64,000 nucleotides of DNA from Symsagittifera roscoffensis (taxonomy: Eukaryota; Xenacoelomorpha; Acoela; Convolutidae), in assembly GCF_963678635.1 (NCBI RefSeq), contig NC_087067.1, positions 15,383,639 through 15,447,638 of the forward strand, given 5' to 3'. Position numbers and translations under genes: made by a program. Shown piece by piece: positions 46,308 through 55,185 of the stretch; position 1 is the first letter of the stretch; every line of letters starts with the position of its first letter. A model generated the notes under the pieces. The model was not told the origin of the DNA. It did not search any database and saw nothing but the letters and a program-made list of their open reading frames with translations.

Positions 46308-46757
46308 ATGATGGAGTTGATGTACCCAGGGAGAATCCCTAATGTAATGATCCTAGTGGGAACAAATAACATCTCGAGAAGCTCGGATGAGGATGAAGCA
46401 CTATGGGAATCAATGATGGTGTGCTTGTTTACTACTCTCTGGCAGAAGTTCAATTGCGCGGTACTGACCATTTGCACTGTGCCAATGAATGCGAGGAGTT
46501 TGACTGCGACAGGGAGAAGGCACAACGAAGGAGTAGTCAGGTGGAATAACATCCTAAGGAATCTCGCAAGTCGGAATGCCGGAAGGATGATCCTCATGGA
46601 CATTGAACATGAGTTGAGAGCTATGGATCAGGCCAGGCTGACTACGAACGGCATCCACTTCGATAATATAGAAGGACAGGCTTGGTTGAACAGAGTCTTC
46701 CAAGAGCAAAGGAGGAGTTGGAATCAATGCTGGGAAGGTAGTTCATGGGATACGTGA
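46308..46757 (+). CDS. SGNH-hydrolase-like ORF, distal part
   Basis: 149 codons. IPNVMILVGTNNISR near the start matches block III (G-x-N-D/N) of SGNH hydrolases, and TTNGIHFDNIEGQAWLNRVF near the end matches block V (D/N-G-x-H-x-x-x-x-G), which carries the catalytic His. A helical segment (VVRWNNILRNLASRN) lies between. From 46403 onward it coincides with the duplicated segment, so the distal half occurs again at 41777-42131. Part of a broken element. Confidence 0.6.
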   Translation: MMELMYPGRIPNVMILVGTNNISRSSDEDEALWESMMVCLFTTLWQKFNCAVLTICTVPMNARSLTATGRRHNEGVVRWNNILRNLASRNAGRMILMDIEHELRAMDQARLTTNGIHFDNIEGQAWLNRVFQEQRRSWNQCWEGSSWDT

Positions 46758-47771
46758 GTGGGAACTTCAGTGACTTTGAGAGAAAGAAACAGAGAGGATC
46801 AATCGTTACAGATTACAATACAGTAGACGAGAATGATTAAGTCCACCGAGTGATAATGGAAGTGGAACCATTACTGGAAGCTTCGGGAAAGCGTAATTGG
46901 AGGAGCATCATGTTGACACATGATGAGTTTCCCTGCCACTGCTTGCTGCAAACATGGTGGTATACCGGGCGTAGTAATCTGGTGTTGATCTGGGACTCTG
47001 GAGTTGACCAGACTCATCACAGCCCATAACAATAGTGATAGTGGGAGTTATGATGGCGATAAGGTGGCTGGAGGCTCATGTGAGAGAGAACAATAGACAG
47101 GAGGTGCCAACGCGAGAACAATTGCAGAAGTTGGATTGTCTAAAAGATTTAGATCTTTTTGAGACAACGTGTAAGATTCTGAACATTCTTATGGAAGTAA
47201 AAAAGATATGGGCAAGAAGACGACTGATGCCATGGTTTAGAGCCAACATGACTGCATGGTTGTACGAGTATGCAAAAAAGCATATGTCGAAGCACGGCAG
47301 AGTGTACAGTGGGTATCAGCTGGACATTGAGGCAGGAGCTTTCAAGCGAGCTTTTGTGGCTCATCGAAATGCTGTGACCACCGCGGTGAAGAGAATTTCC
47401 AGGACAAGTGAACGTAGTGGAAAGGAAAAAGAAGAGATATTGAAGGAAGATTTGGAGAGAAACGTGACGTTGAGTCTCCACAACAGCTTCTGCAGGAACA
47501 GAGAATCTAACGTGGATCCCCTACCTTGTTGTAAACAGAGGGTAGAAGAGCAGAAGTGTTGGAGGACTGCTTCCAACAGCGTCAGAATAGCTAACGATGT
47601 GTTGCAAGACACAGAAACTGAAAGTGCAGAGTCAATGTCACAGGCGGAGGAGACGGAACATTGACGAATGGCCGTAGAGAAAAGATGCAAAAAGAAACAA
47701 AATTAGAAGAATTTAGAAGTTTTAGAACTTCTAAACGACGAAAAAAGAAGAAACAAAGAGGTGACAAAAGA
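46403..47771 (+). repeat. Internal duplicated segment, copy 2 (1369 bp)
   Basis: The original-place copy, as judged by its continuity with the SGNH block I-III sequence on its left and the 3' untranslated sequence on its right. It is identical in length to 41777-43145, with only scattered base differences, so the duplication is recent compared with the element family. Confidence 0.9.
47035..47664 (+). CDS. Unknown conserved ORF of the LTR element, copy 2
   Basis: 209 codons, the same protein as at 42409-43014 apart from a few substitutions and a slightly longer C-terminus (MSQAEETEH). Arg/Lys/Glu-rich, helical, with the PCCKQRVEEQKCW cysteine cluster. It is the last ORF before the 3' LTR. 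No membrane segment or signal peptide, so it is not an envelope protein. Confidence 0.5.
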   Translation: MIVGVMMAIRWLEAHVRENNRQEVPTREQLQKLDCLKDLDLFETTCKILNILMEVKKIWARRRLMPWFRANMTAWLYEYAKKHMSKHGRVYSGYQLDIEAGAFKRAFVAHRNAVTTAVKRISRTSERSGKEKEEILKEDLERNVTLSLHNSFCRNRESNVDPLPCCKQRVEEQKCWRTASNSVRIANDVLQDTETESAESMSQAEETEH

Positions 47772-48486
47772 GAAGGAGTTAAAACTCTGAATTGTTTTAT
47801 GTGTGTGGGAAAACTCAAGTGAAAAACGAAGCAACCAAGTTGTAATTGAAAACTGAAACATTTAGTTGAGTTTTGAACATTAAAGAATTTGTTGCACTTA
47901 TAAATTTGCATTTTGATTTTAGTTAGTGGATTTAGAGACACTTACTATTTATTTAGAAAGGCTTGAGCAAAGAGTATATTTAAATTTTCCAGCCTGCATG
48001 ACTGTTTTTAATCAACTGATCACTTTGTGGTGACATGAAAGGCTTGGGTAATCTCTTGAAGAGGGAGATTGTTTCATTGTTCTTTCTAACCACAGAGTTC
48101 CTTAATTTTAATATTCAGGACAATAACAACTAAAATTTCCGAAGGGAAGAAGCATAGTAGGATAATTTTAGCTTGTTGGTTGGCAGGACTGTCCTGCAAA
48201 CTAACACCTTTTAAAACCTAGGAGAAAAAGTTTTAAATCAGGGCAATGACGTTGAAAGTCAGAAAAAATGTTTTATTTTAAGTCATATCCTCAAAGTGCA
48301 GATTAGCGAATAAAGTTAGAAGGCTATAGCAATTTAGTGTGATGCCATTTATATTCTGCAGTGAGTCGATATGACGCGGGTAAAAGTAATTTCGTGCATT
48401 TTGTAAATTTTGTTCGATGACATTATATCAATTTTACGAATATTGCGAGATTCAATGGGGACATTGACCGGGCTGTCCGGGGAGTA
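47665..48486. other. 3' untranslated part of the LTR element
   Basis: AT-rich and without a supported ORF. Contains a short inverted repeat (TTGGCAGGACTGTCCTGCAAA near 48180) that could form a stem-loop. No clear polypurine tract is visible just before the LTR. Confidence 0.5.
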
Positions 48487-49371
48487 TGTGACATTCGACC
48501 ATAATGGACGAAAAAGCAGTTTCGAGTTTTTAGCAGCGAAACTTCCGAATTGGCGGTCTTGAAGGATTAAGAGCGTTATTTAGACGATTGGACAAATCGT
48601 GAAGGCTGAAGGATCCGGATATTCCTAAATTTTAAAAATTCGATATGATGACGTAATAATTCTGAGAAACGTCAAAAACGGCCATTTTAGAGAAAAACCA
48701 AAATAGAAAAACAACAACGAAAGTTGCGACGGCGACAACAACGAGAATATTGAGAATCAGAATCGGAGAAAAGCAGAAGTAGCAGAGACTGCTCCGAGTT
48801 GCTGTGAACAACGGCCGTTGTGAACAACGGTGAAGGGTAGAAGACAGCCTTCTGGAAGGAAAATAAGGGTCTTATTTCCCCGGATTCAAGAATCCGGAGG
48901 AGTCTCGGGACTGGAACTCATATCTTTTTATACAAACTTTTAGCTTCCCTATTAAGTCCTGAATTGAATTTAATTAACATCTGAATTCATTTTACGAGGA
49001 TGAGAAGCTAGGAGTTGGGGGAAAGGGTTGATCCATCTTCGATGGAGATGATGATTTTTATCTACTGAACAAAAACAATAGTAATATAAAAAGTAGTAGT
49101 AGCCCTGATTTTAAGAGTGACCTCCTGGTCTGGGGATACTGAGACCCAGCCATGGGCTCACTATTTTTGCATGTAATTAAGTTAATTTGAGCGTTTTGGT
49201 CGAAGCCGGAGAACAGTAACGTTTTTGTCGACCCGATGTTGAAAAGATCACCAAAAGAACTGGCTTGGTAGAGACGGTGAAAAGCATGTAGAGCTCTGTT
49301 GAGACGTTGGCCAGTCGTCTGAGAACCTAGCTTTATTTTCCGTCGATATGTACTTCCGGGCGAATGTTACA
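48487..49371 (+). repeat. 3' LTR
   Basis: From TGTGACATTCG to GGGCGAATGTTACA. The ends TGTGAC and GTTACA are near-perfect inverted repeats of the TG...CA type usual for LTRs, which supports this start. The part from 48667 is shared with the 5' LTR. Family B sequence resumes at the next base. Confidence 0.7.
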
Positions 49372-49490
49372 CTTTCAACTCCAGTTCATTCTGTGCAGGT
49401 GTTAATTTCATCAATCTGGTTGACTTGATTCCCAACCATCTGACTCTCTTAAGTTCTATCCACGGTGCGTATTCATAGGTTTCAAAAGAA
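49372..49490 (+). pseudogene. Family B 3' end, right of the LTR element
   Basis: CTTTCAACTCCAGTTCATTC and the following bases match 28847-28963, the 3' untranslated end of the first long family B copy. Homology stops at GGTTTCAAAA, which is probably the 3' terminus of family B, since both copies lose similarity at the same place. Confidence 0.75.
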
Positions 49491-49760
49491 GACTAAATTA
49501 GCCGAGTACCGGTATAAGGTCGCCGTTGTGTGCGCTATGCGCGCGTCGCCTCTTTGCGGCGACAACCGGCTCTAAATTTTGTATGGAGTCCTGCCCTTTG
49601 GTGGCAAGCTCGCAACACGTTGGCGCGGCTGCGGCGGTCACTATTCTGCAGTTTGAGTTTATGTTGCTTGAACAGTATAAAATCAATTTAGAACTTCGTT
49701 GGCTCAAATTTCAACAAATCAGAGTTCAAAAAGATAAATATTGGAACTTATCCGACTGAT
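49491..49760. other. GC-rich patch, unidentified
   Basis: A patch rich in CpG (49500-49640) stands out in AT-rich surroundings. Both strands have open stretches (49526-49759 plus, 49498-49707 minus), but neither shows a known motif. Small stems such as GTCGCC ... GGCGAC near 49544 are present. It could be a SINE or a small transposon end, but I do not find box A/B promoter sequences. Confidence 0.35.
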
Positions 49761-49945
49761 TTTTTATTTTGGGAGATTTTTTATTTCACCCTATCCACAT
49801 TATACTTTACTCTTCCGTGTCTAGAAAATTCCGAGGATTTTGATGGGTAATGTGATGAAAAGAATCTTGGCTGTATCCTCGGTTACTATGATACTTCCGA
49901 CCTTCTGACTATTTGAATAATTAAAAAACTTCCAAAATTTTTTTT

Positions 49946-50326
49946 TCAAAAAAAGAGCATGTTTCCTAATGGTGAAGGCATATTTTCTAATTTTTTTTGC
50001 CATCCTTCCGAATTAGTGAATATGGCGAGGGAACATCTGCTATACTCCTCCTTAGAATTTAAAGACGGCTTAAAATTTTCAATGTAGAGTGCTTCCAGGT
50101 TTTCCAATATCACTAGGTCTTTTCTTCGTTTGAGGATAGATGTGTCGTAAACCTGCGTACCGCAACAAGCCCCAAGATATCTGGCTACTGTTGCAGAAGA
50201 CATCAAGTGCTCAGAATGTAATGTTTTGAAATGTCGAGCCGTCGTAGGGTGCCTGAAAACCCACAGGAATGCTGCGGATTCTGGGCTCCGCTGCAGAAGA
50301 TGTTTCTTGACAGTAGATTTACCCAT
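49946..50326 (-). pseudogene. Penelope-like GIY-YIG nuclease remnant
   Basis: 126 codons on the minus strand. TTARHFKTLHSEHLMSSATV then ARYLGACCG and ILKRRKDLVILENLEALYIE then NFKPSLNSKEEY match the C-terminal half of GIY-YIG domains of Penelope-like elements: 'Gr.l..R..EHl ... H...C ... Il....d...L.tlEalyI...kPslN.kdEy'. The catalytic Glu position corresponds to the E in LEALYI. The GIY and YIG motifs themselves lie outside the recognisable part, and no attached RT is seen. A short remnant. Confidence 0.6.
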
Positions 50327-50557
50327 CCAAATGCTCCCAGCAATAGAAAAAAAAACACTTTAATTGCACATCAAAATTGATTTCAATACACAAGTGTATG
50401 TCAAATGTTTTCTGTTTTTTTTCTATCAGTTCATAAAAATATTATAACATCATTAGATACACATAGTTACAATAACAATAAACAAAACAAAATCGTTTAC
50501 AATTATCGATGATTACTTTTCACCTGAGAGCTTCAAGGTGGTTTATAATAAATATTA

Positions 50558-51214
50558 TTATATAAACTTGAAGCTTTTCCATGAAACTTTACCATGAGTT
50601 GCCACAGAGGGGTCTTCTTTAAATAATAATAAATAATAATTCTTGAATTTTATCTTTGCTGTTCTGTATGTTACAATGTCTTTAAAGTTGACTTTATCAT
50701 CTGTTAGTTTGTTCCAGATTATGACGGACTTTTTAAAGAAGGAATTTTCTATGTATTGCCCATTGTATCTGTCGCCGAAATATAATTTTTTGTTTCTTGT
50801 ATTAATATCTATTTGGTGGTTATCATACTCAATGTTATAATAGGCTGGCAATAATTGATGTTGTATTTTCCAAAAGTGACATAATTTTCTATTGTCCAGA
50901 AACATTGTTACTGGTGATATATTGTGTTTCAGCTTCAAGTCTGAAGATGAGTCGTATTTTGCACAATCGCAGCAAGTTTTTACTGCCCAGCTTAACTGTT
51001 TTTCCAGAGATATCATTAGGTTAGCGGATATTCCACTTAAAAGAATTGCTGGGTAATGCAAATGACTAATTACCAGTGCATGCATTATCAAGAGTCTTGT
51101 TTTCACTGGCAATGGCTTTTTGATTGATTGAAGTGTTTTTATTCCGCATGCCATTTTCCTGAGAGTATTTTTGATATCATCTTGGAATGTGAGGAAGCTG
51201 ACACCACTGCTCAA
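50558..51214 (-). pseudogene. LINE ORF2 C-terminus (CR1/L2-like), minus strand
   Basis: 218 codons. DIKNTLRKMACGIKTLQSIK, LIMHALVISHLHYPAIL, LEKQLSWAVKTC and SFFKKSVIIWNKLTDDK match the thumb and C-terminal region of CR1/L2/Jockey ORF2 ('l...K......Lr......l....ly.alv.s.l.Y ... l..lQn.a.r ... sf......WN.lP'). The catalytic RT is absent: the element is 5' truncated near 51214, as usual for LINEs. The 3' untranslated tail runs down to about 50345, ending ATTAAAGTG on the minus strand. It is distinct from families A and C. Confidence 0.65.
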
Positions 51215-51862
51215 TTCACACGATAATCAGAAGAAAAGGAGTGATAATGACAGAGTTTTGCAGGTAGAGCATGCCTCTTTCACTCCCTTGATTTTTGCAA
51301 CTAATGGTGCAATGGGTGAAGAAGCAGAGAAATACCACAATCTTAGCTGAAAAAATGAGTGAGAAGATGGATTGCTCTTATGCCGATTCGATGAGCCACA
51401 TTCGAAAGAAACTGTTCTTTTCCATTTTGTAGACTGCTCTGATCGAACTGCGGGGTCATAGAAAGAAAGAGTCTTTTCCTTCGCAAAGTGTTTACTGTAC
51501 TAATGCAACTTCTATTTTGTATCATAACTAAATTGTTCCTTCTTATGATTCTGTTATAATTTGTTTTATCAATTGTGAAGTTGGTATTCTCCAGCACGCA
51601 TTCTCAAGAAAAACCAGCACGCACTATCTTGATGTCAAGAAAAGGTAAAGCGACATCCTGTTCTCTCTCGATGGTTAACCGGAGATGATCCAGCTTGTTG
51701 GCACGTTCCAACAGGTTATCAGTCTCTGATTGTCTGGCGATGCTAGAGCCTGGCTTAGCTTGTCGAATCTCGGCATTCGATAAACCAGAACATCGTTGAT
51801 AAACTTATTAAATAGTGCCTTTTAAGATTGCATGAAATGAGGGCAGCCGTGGTGGCCCTATA
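51215..51862. other. No recognised gene
   Basis: A minus-strand open stretch at 51343-51597 has no motif I recognise. Towards the right end comes GGGCAGCCGTGGTGGCCC, just before the first ORF of LINE family C; it could mark the 5' end of that element or of a SINE. Confidence 0.4.
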
Positions 51863-52315
51863 ATGATTATCCTTGGCGCGAGTTTTCTCTTCAGAGCACT
51901 TAATTCTCAAGAATATCAAAAAAAGAGACGCTTGAGAAGCCTTAGGCGTAAATCAATCAGCCATCATAAGCGGCCTCAATTGTCATCGAAGGACACCAAA
52001 AGCGAGAAAGTCAATCTTCACGAATATCAGAGAGGCGGAACCAACAGAAGAGTTTGTTATTTGGCACGACGCAATACAATAAACAACTCTCTCTCACCCC
52101 ACTTCAACAACTTTGACTCACCTCTAACTGGACCAGAGCTGGCTGATTCTTTGAAGACTGTCTCATCTCGTATTCGATCAATCATATACTGCCAAAGGAC
52201 TGAAACCTCAAACATCTATCGAGATTTGAAAAACGCTGGACTCCCTGTAGTAGACGTGGTAAAGATTATTGCTTCACGAAAAGGCGACATCAGTGAAGCG
52301 TTAAAGCAGCTATAA
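51863..52315 (+). pseudogene. LINE family C basic ORF, copy 1, first part
   Basis: 150 codons ending GDISEALKQL. The second copy of the unit has the same protein as one 210-codon frame, so the stop here is a lesion. The extra N-terminal 44 residues (MIILGASFLFRALNSQEYQK and a basic RRLRSLRRK patch) lie outside the duplicated unit and may be the true N-terminus. No known domain. Confidence 0.5.
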
Positions 52316-52402
52316 AAACGATAGCATCAACCATCAGCATTAGAATTAAAAACTTTCTACGTTTTCCTGCGTTACGACGGATACGAACAAAAATTCTGCA
52401 AG

Positions 52403-52612
52403 ATGAAAACACGACTTTCTGCACGTCGAAGGAGAAACTTCAAGCTAAAGATTCTTGTGGACCAAGAATTGTTTCCAATTCCAAAGAATTTTCGTATTTA
52501 TTTGAAACCGGGACAAGCGCGAAAAATCCGAAAGAAATCGAATCAAAAACCGACCAACTTACGACGAATCTTCAAAACTCAAAGATTCAAATCAGTAATA
52601 ACAGTTTGTTGA
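52403..52612 (+). pseudogene. LINE family C basic ORF, copy 1, second part
   Basis: 69 codons, MKTRLSARRRRNFKLKILVD then QELFPIPKNFRIYL and a very basic end. This is the C-terminal third of the same protein as the intact second copy. Very basic composition would suit nucleic-acid binding. Confidence 0.5.
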
Positions 52613-52682
52613 ACAAACTCTAGTGACCGCTCTTGTCAGCAAGTTACGGATTTTGGACTACACACTTTTTTTTCCCAAGTAA

Positions 52683-52967
52683 GTGTTTAGCCATAATCAT
52701 AAAACAAGGCTAAAATCTGCAACAGATGCAGCAAAAGAGGGCCAAAAGTTTTGTAACACCTGTAAGTTTGAAATATCTGCCGATGAGGTTGATTTTCACT
52801 GCTTCAGTTGTGAAGTCAATTTTCATTTGACAAAAAGATGTACGGCACTAAATGATGCAGTGCTCCTAGGCGTAAAAGAGCTGGGAAATAATGAACATCT
52901 TCTGTGCAATGACTGTGTGGCGCGAAAACAGCGAGATCGGATCATAGAATCAGCTGCAAAAATTTAA
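52683..52967 (+). pseudogene. LINE family C ORF1 PHD part, copy 1
   Basis: Encodes FCNTCKFEISADEVDFHCFS, then CEVNFHLTKRCTALNDA and LLCNDCVARKQRDR, a PHD/RING-like zinc finger. The start codon seen in copy 2 reads ATA here (GCCATAATC), so this copy may lack its initiator. The frame ends at ...ESAAKI followed by a stop. Confidence 0.65.
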
Positions 52968-53600
52968 CAACCCAAAGATGATAAACAACTGAAATCTCTA
53001 CAAACAGAGGTAACAGAAATCAAAAAACAATATCCGAGCAAAAAGAATCCTTCGTAAAGCAACCACTTCCAAAACAATCTCATATAGGAGCAGAACATCC
53101 AACACCAAAGAAAACCGTGGAAGCCGAAACCCCCGAAGGCATACGAGTAAGAAAGAGGTGTGCCTGAAAATTCTTCAAAACTTGCCCGTGAGCGAAATGA
53201 GCATGATATGAAAGAGATATCCAATTTGACGTTCTTATCAATCGAATGTGAGATCACTGAATTAAAACGTATCGGCTTCTATCAAGAGGGAAGAGCAAGG
53301 ACAAATAATTTTCACAGTTGCAAATAAATTCCTTAGACGACTGATTCTACTGTCCATCAGCAAGCTTAAGGAGTAGGACAAATTAGTATTTGTAAGTAAA
53401 GAACTCAACGCTGAAGAAGCAAAACAAGAACGTCTGATACTTATGAAACGCCGAGAAATGATTGAAGCTGGAATATTACGGAAGGAACTCAAAATTCGCG
53501 ATCTAAAATTAAATAAGAAAGACGGGAATGACTGGGTAGAAGTCAAAAACGACGAGGAATCGTCGTCATGACTCGTCGCAAACCGTTTTGAAAACAGTAC
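52968..53600 (+). pseudogene. LINE family C ORF1 C-terminal part, copy 1
   Basis: After frame changes, the codons read IIFTVANKFLRRLILLSISK (about 53305-53365) and LVFVSKELNAEEAKQERLIL, then RREMIEAGILRKELKIRDLK and GNDWVEVKNDEESSS. The pattern 'R.i.v.f.n...r..il..ak.Lk....vfis.dl...e...r..l' is that of LINE ORF1 RNA-binding regions. Stops interrupt it. Confidence 0.55.
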
Positions 53601-53694
53601 CCACCTACTTTTGTAAAATGTAAGGAGTCTTGTAGACTTTGTTAAACGCATGGACTTTTGAAATGTCGTAACAAACTGCGATCACTTCAAAATT

Positions 53695-53943
53695 ATCTGC
53701 TTGACGGAAACCTGGTTAGTACCAGAAATACCCGATAATGCTCTCTTTCTCAATAACTTCGTCATACATCGAAATGATTGTAATACGGTTAATGGCCAAA
53801 CAAAGCATGGTGGGTTGCTTTTTTCAGTACACAATAGTATTCAACACGGGCGATTAATTATTGATTCAAAATTCACTGGTACAGTACTTGTTCAGCTTGA
53901 ATTTAATGACTACTTGTTCAGCTTGAATTTAATGACATCATAA
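53695..53943 (+). pseudogene. LINE family C endonuclease N-terminus, copy 1
   Basis: Encodes LTETWLVPEIPDNALFLNNF, HRNDCNT and GGLLFSVHNSIQHGRLIIDS. The T-E-T-W-L block holds the catalytic Glu of APE-type endonucleases, followed by 'i.R.Dr ... GGv.i.v'. The copy ends at FNDY and the next unit begins. Confidence 0.7.
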
Positions 53944-53953
53944 GCGGCCTCAA

Positions 53954-54586
53954 TTGTCATCGAAGGACACCAAAAGCGAGAAAATCAATCTTCACGCATA
54001 TCAGAGAGGCGGAACCAACAGAAGAGTTTGTTATTTGGCACGACGCAATACAATAAACAACTCTCTCTCACCCCACTTCAACAACTTTGGCTCACCTCTA
54101 ACTGGAATAGAGTTGGCTGATTCTTTGAAGACTGTCTCATCTCGTATTCGATCAATCATATACTGCCAAAGGACTGAAACCTCAAACATCTATCGAGATT
54201 TGAAAAACGCTGGACTCCCTGTAGTAGACGTGGTAAAGATTATTGCTTCACGAAAAGGCGACATCAGTGAAGAGTTAAAGCAGCTATACAAACGGTTGCA
54301 TCAACCCTCAGCATTAGAATTAAAAACTTTCTACGTTTTCCTGCGTTACGACGGATACGAACAAAAAATCTGCAAGATGAAAACACGACTTTCTGCACGT
54401 CGAAGGAGAAACTTCAAGCTAAAGATTCTTGTGGACCAAGAATTGTTTCCAATTCCAAAAAAATTTCGTATTTATTTGAACCCGGGACAAGCGCGAAAAA
54501 TCCGAAAGAAATCGAAGCAAAAACCGACCAACTTACGACGAATCTTCAAAACTCAAAGACTCAAATCAGTAATAACAGTTTGTTGA
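53954..54586 (+). CDS. LINE family C basic 210-residue ORF, intact copy
   Basis: 210 codons without a lesion. MSSKDTKSEKINLHAYQRGG, RRVCYLARRNTINNSLSP, LADSLKTVSSRIRSII, TSNIYRDLKNAGLPVVDVVK, GDISEELKQLYKRL, then a highly basic C-terminal third (RLSARRRRNFKLKILVD, ARKIRKKSKQKPTNLRRIF). No family recognised. It sits upstream of the promoter-like repeats and the PHD ORF1, so it could be an extra ORF of the LINE or the tail of an unrelated older element included in the duplicated unit. Basic composition suggests RNA or DNA binding (inference). Confidence 0.5.
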   Translation: MSSKDTKSEKINLHAYQRGGTNRRVCYLARRNTINNSLSPHFNNFGSPLTGIELADSLKTVSSRIRSIIYCQRTETSNIYRDLKNAGLPVVDVVKIIASRKGDISEELKQLYKRLHQPSALELKTFYVFLRYDGYEQKICKMKTRLSARRRRNFKLKILVDQELFPIPKKFRIYLNPGQARKIRKKSKQKPTNLRRIFKTQRLKSVITVC

Positions 54587-54591
54587 ACAAA

Positions 54592-54880
54592 CTCTAGTGA
54601 CCACTCTTGTAAGTGAGTTAAGGATTTTGTAATACAAATTTAAAAAGGTTTTTCTTGCAGTAATTATTTTTTGTGGCTTAAATTCTAGTGACCGGTCTTG
54701 TCAGCGAGTTACAGATTTTGAGTTACAGGATATCTAAAGAATTTGTGGTAAAAAAGCTAGTGACCGCTCTTGACAGCGAGTTACAGATTTTGGACAAGAC
54801 TTCTAGAAAGGATATTTAAAGAGTTTGTGTTGAAAATCTAGTGACCGCTCTTGTCAGCGAGTTACGGATTTTGGACTACA
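54592..54880 (+). repeat. Promoter-like short tandem repeats, four units
   Basis: CTAGTGACCGCTCTTGTCAG followed by CGAGTTACGGATTTTG occurs near 54598, 54687, 54760 and 54839 (spacings roughly 73-90 bases); copy 1 has a single unit (near 52620). Position between the basic ORF and ORF1 and variable copy number resemble the 5' UTR monomers that act as promoters in some LINEs. Promoter activity is inference. Confidence 0.6.
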
Positions 54881-54909
54881 GACTTTTTTTCCGAAGTAAG
54901 TGTTTAGCC

Positions 54910-55185
54910 ATGTCTCATAAAACAAGGCTAAAATCTGCAACAGATGCAGCAAAAGAGGGCCAAACGTTTTGTAACACCTGTAAGTTTGAAATATCTGCCG
55001 ATGAGGTTGATTTTCACTGCTTCAGTTGTGGAGTCAATTTTCATTTGACAAAAGGATGTACGGCACTAAATGATGCAGCGCTCCTAGGCGTAAAAGAGCT
55101 GGGAAATAATGCACATCTTCTGTGCAATGACTGTGTGGCGCGAAAACAGCGAGATCGGATCATAGAATCAGCTGCAAAATTTTAA
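54910..55185 (+). CDS. LINE family C ORF1, PHD-type zinc finger part
   Basis: 91 codons from the ATG in GTTTAGCCATGTC, chosen because it directly follows the promoter-like repeats and precedes the finger. FCNTCKFEISADEVDFHCFS, GVNFHLTKGCTALNDA and LLCNDCVARKQRDR give a C-x2-C ... C-x2-C ... H-x4-C ... C-x2-C pattern (PHD-like). PHD fingers are known in ORF1 of CR1-type and nematode LINEs. The frame stops at ESAAKF, after which the rest of ORF1 is in other frames, so this copy is also damaged. Confidence 0.65.
   Translation: MSHKTRLKSATDAAKEGQTFCNTCKFEISADEVDFHCFSCGVNFHLTKGCTALNDAALLGVKELGNNAHLLCNDCVARKQRDRIIESAAKF

Larger units (their letters stand above)
31391..49371 (+). mobile_element. 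Ty3/Gypsy-type LTR retroelement with a macro/SGNH 3' module
   Basis: An element of about 18 kb between two direct LTRs. Order on the plus strand: LTR, 2.5 kb leader, gag-like ORFs, zinc knuckles and protease, RT, RNase H, integrase zinc-binding and C-terminal parts, then a 3' module with macro-domain-like, SGNH-like and unknown ORFs, then LTR. Pol order (protease-RT-RNase H-integrase) places it with Ty3/Gypsy. It lies inside the 3' end of a family B copy, whose sequence resumes at 49372. No target-site duplication is visible. By eye the LTRs differ at about 15-20 positions over 700 bp, so insertion is fairly recent. The element is broken, with roughly five to ten breaks and a large internal duplication. 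Confidence 0.85.

Noticed and set aside
47035-47664. Envelope gene of the LTR element
   Set aside because: No signal peptide or membrane segment in any ORF downstream of pol; the 3' module is macro/SGNH/coiled-coil instead.
49498-49707. Host protein on the minus strand in the GC-rich patch
   Set aside because: 69 codons, no recognisable domain, and both strands are open there, which is typical of CpG-rich sequence.
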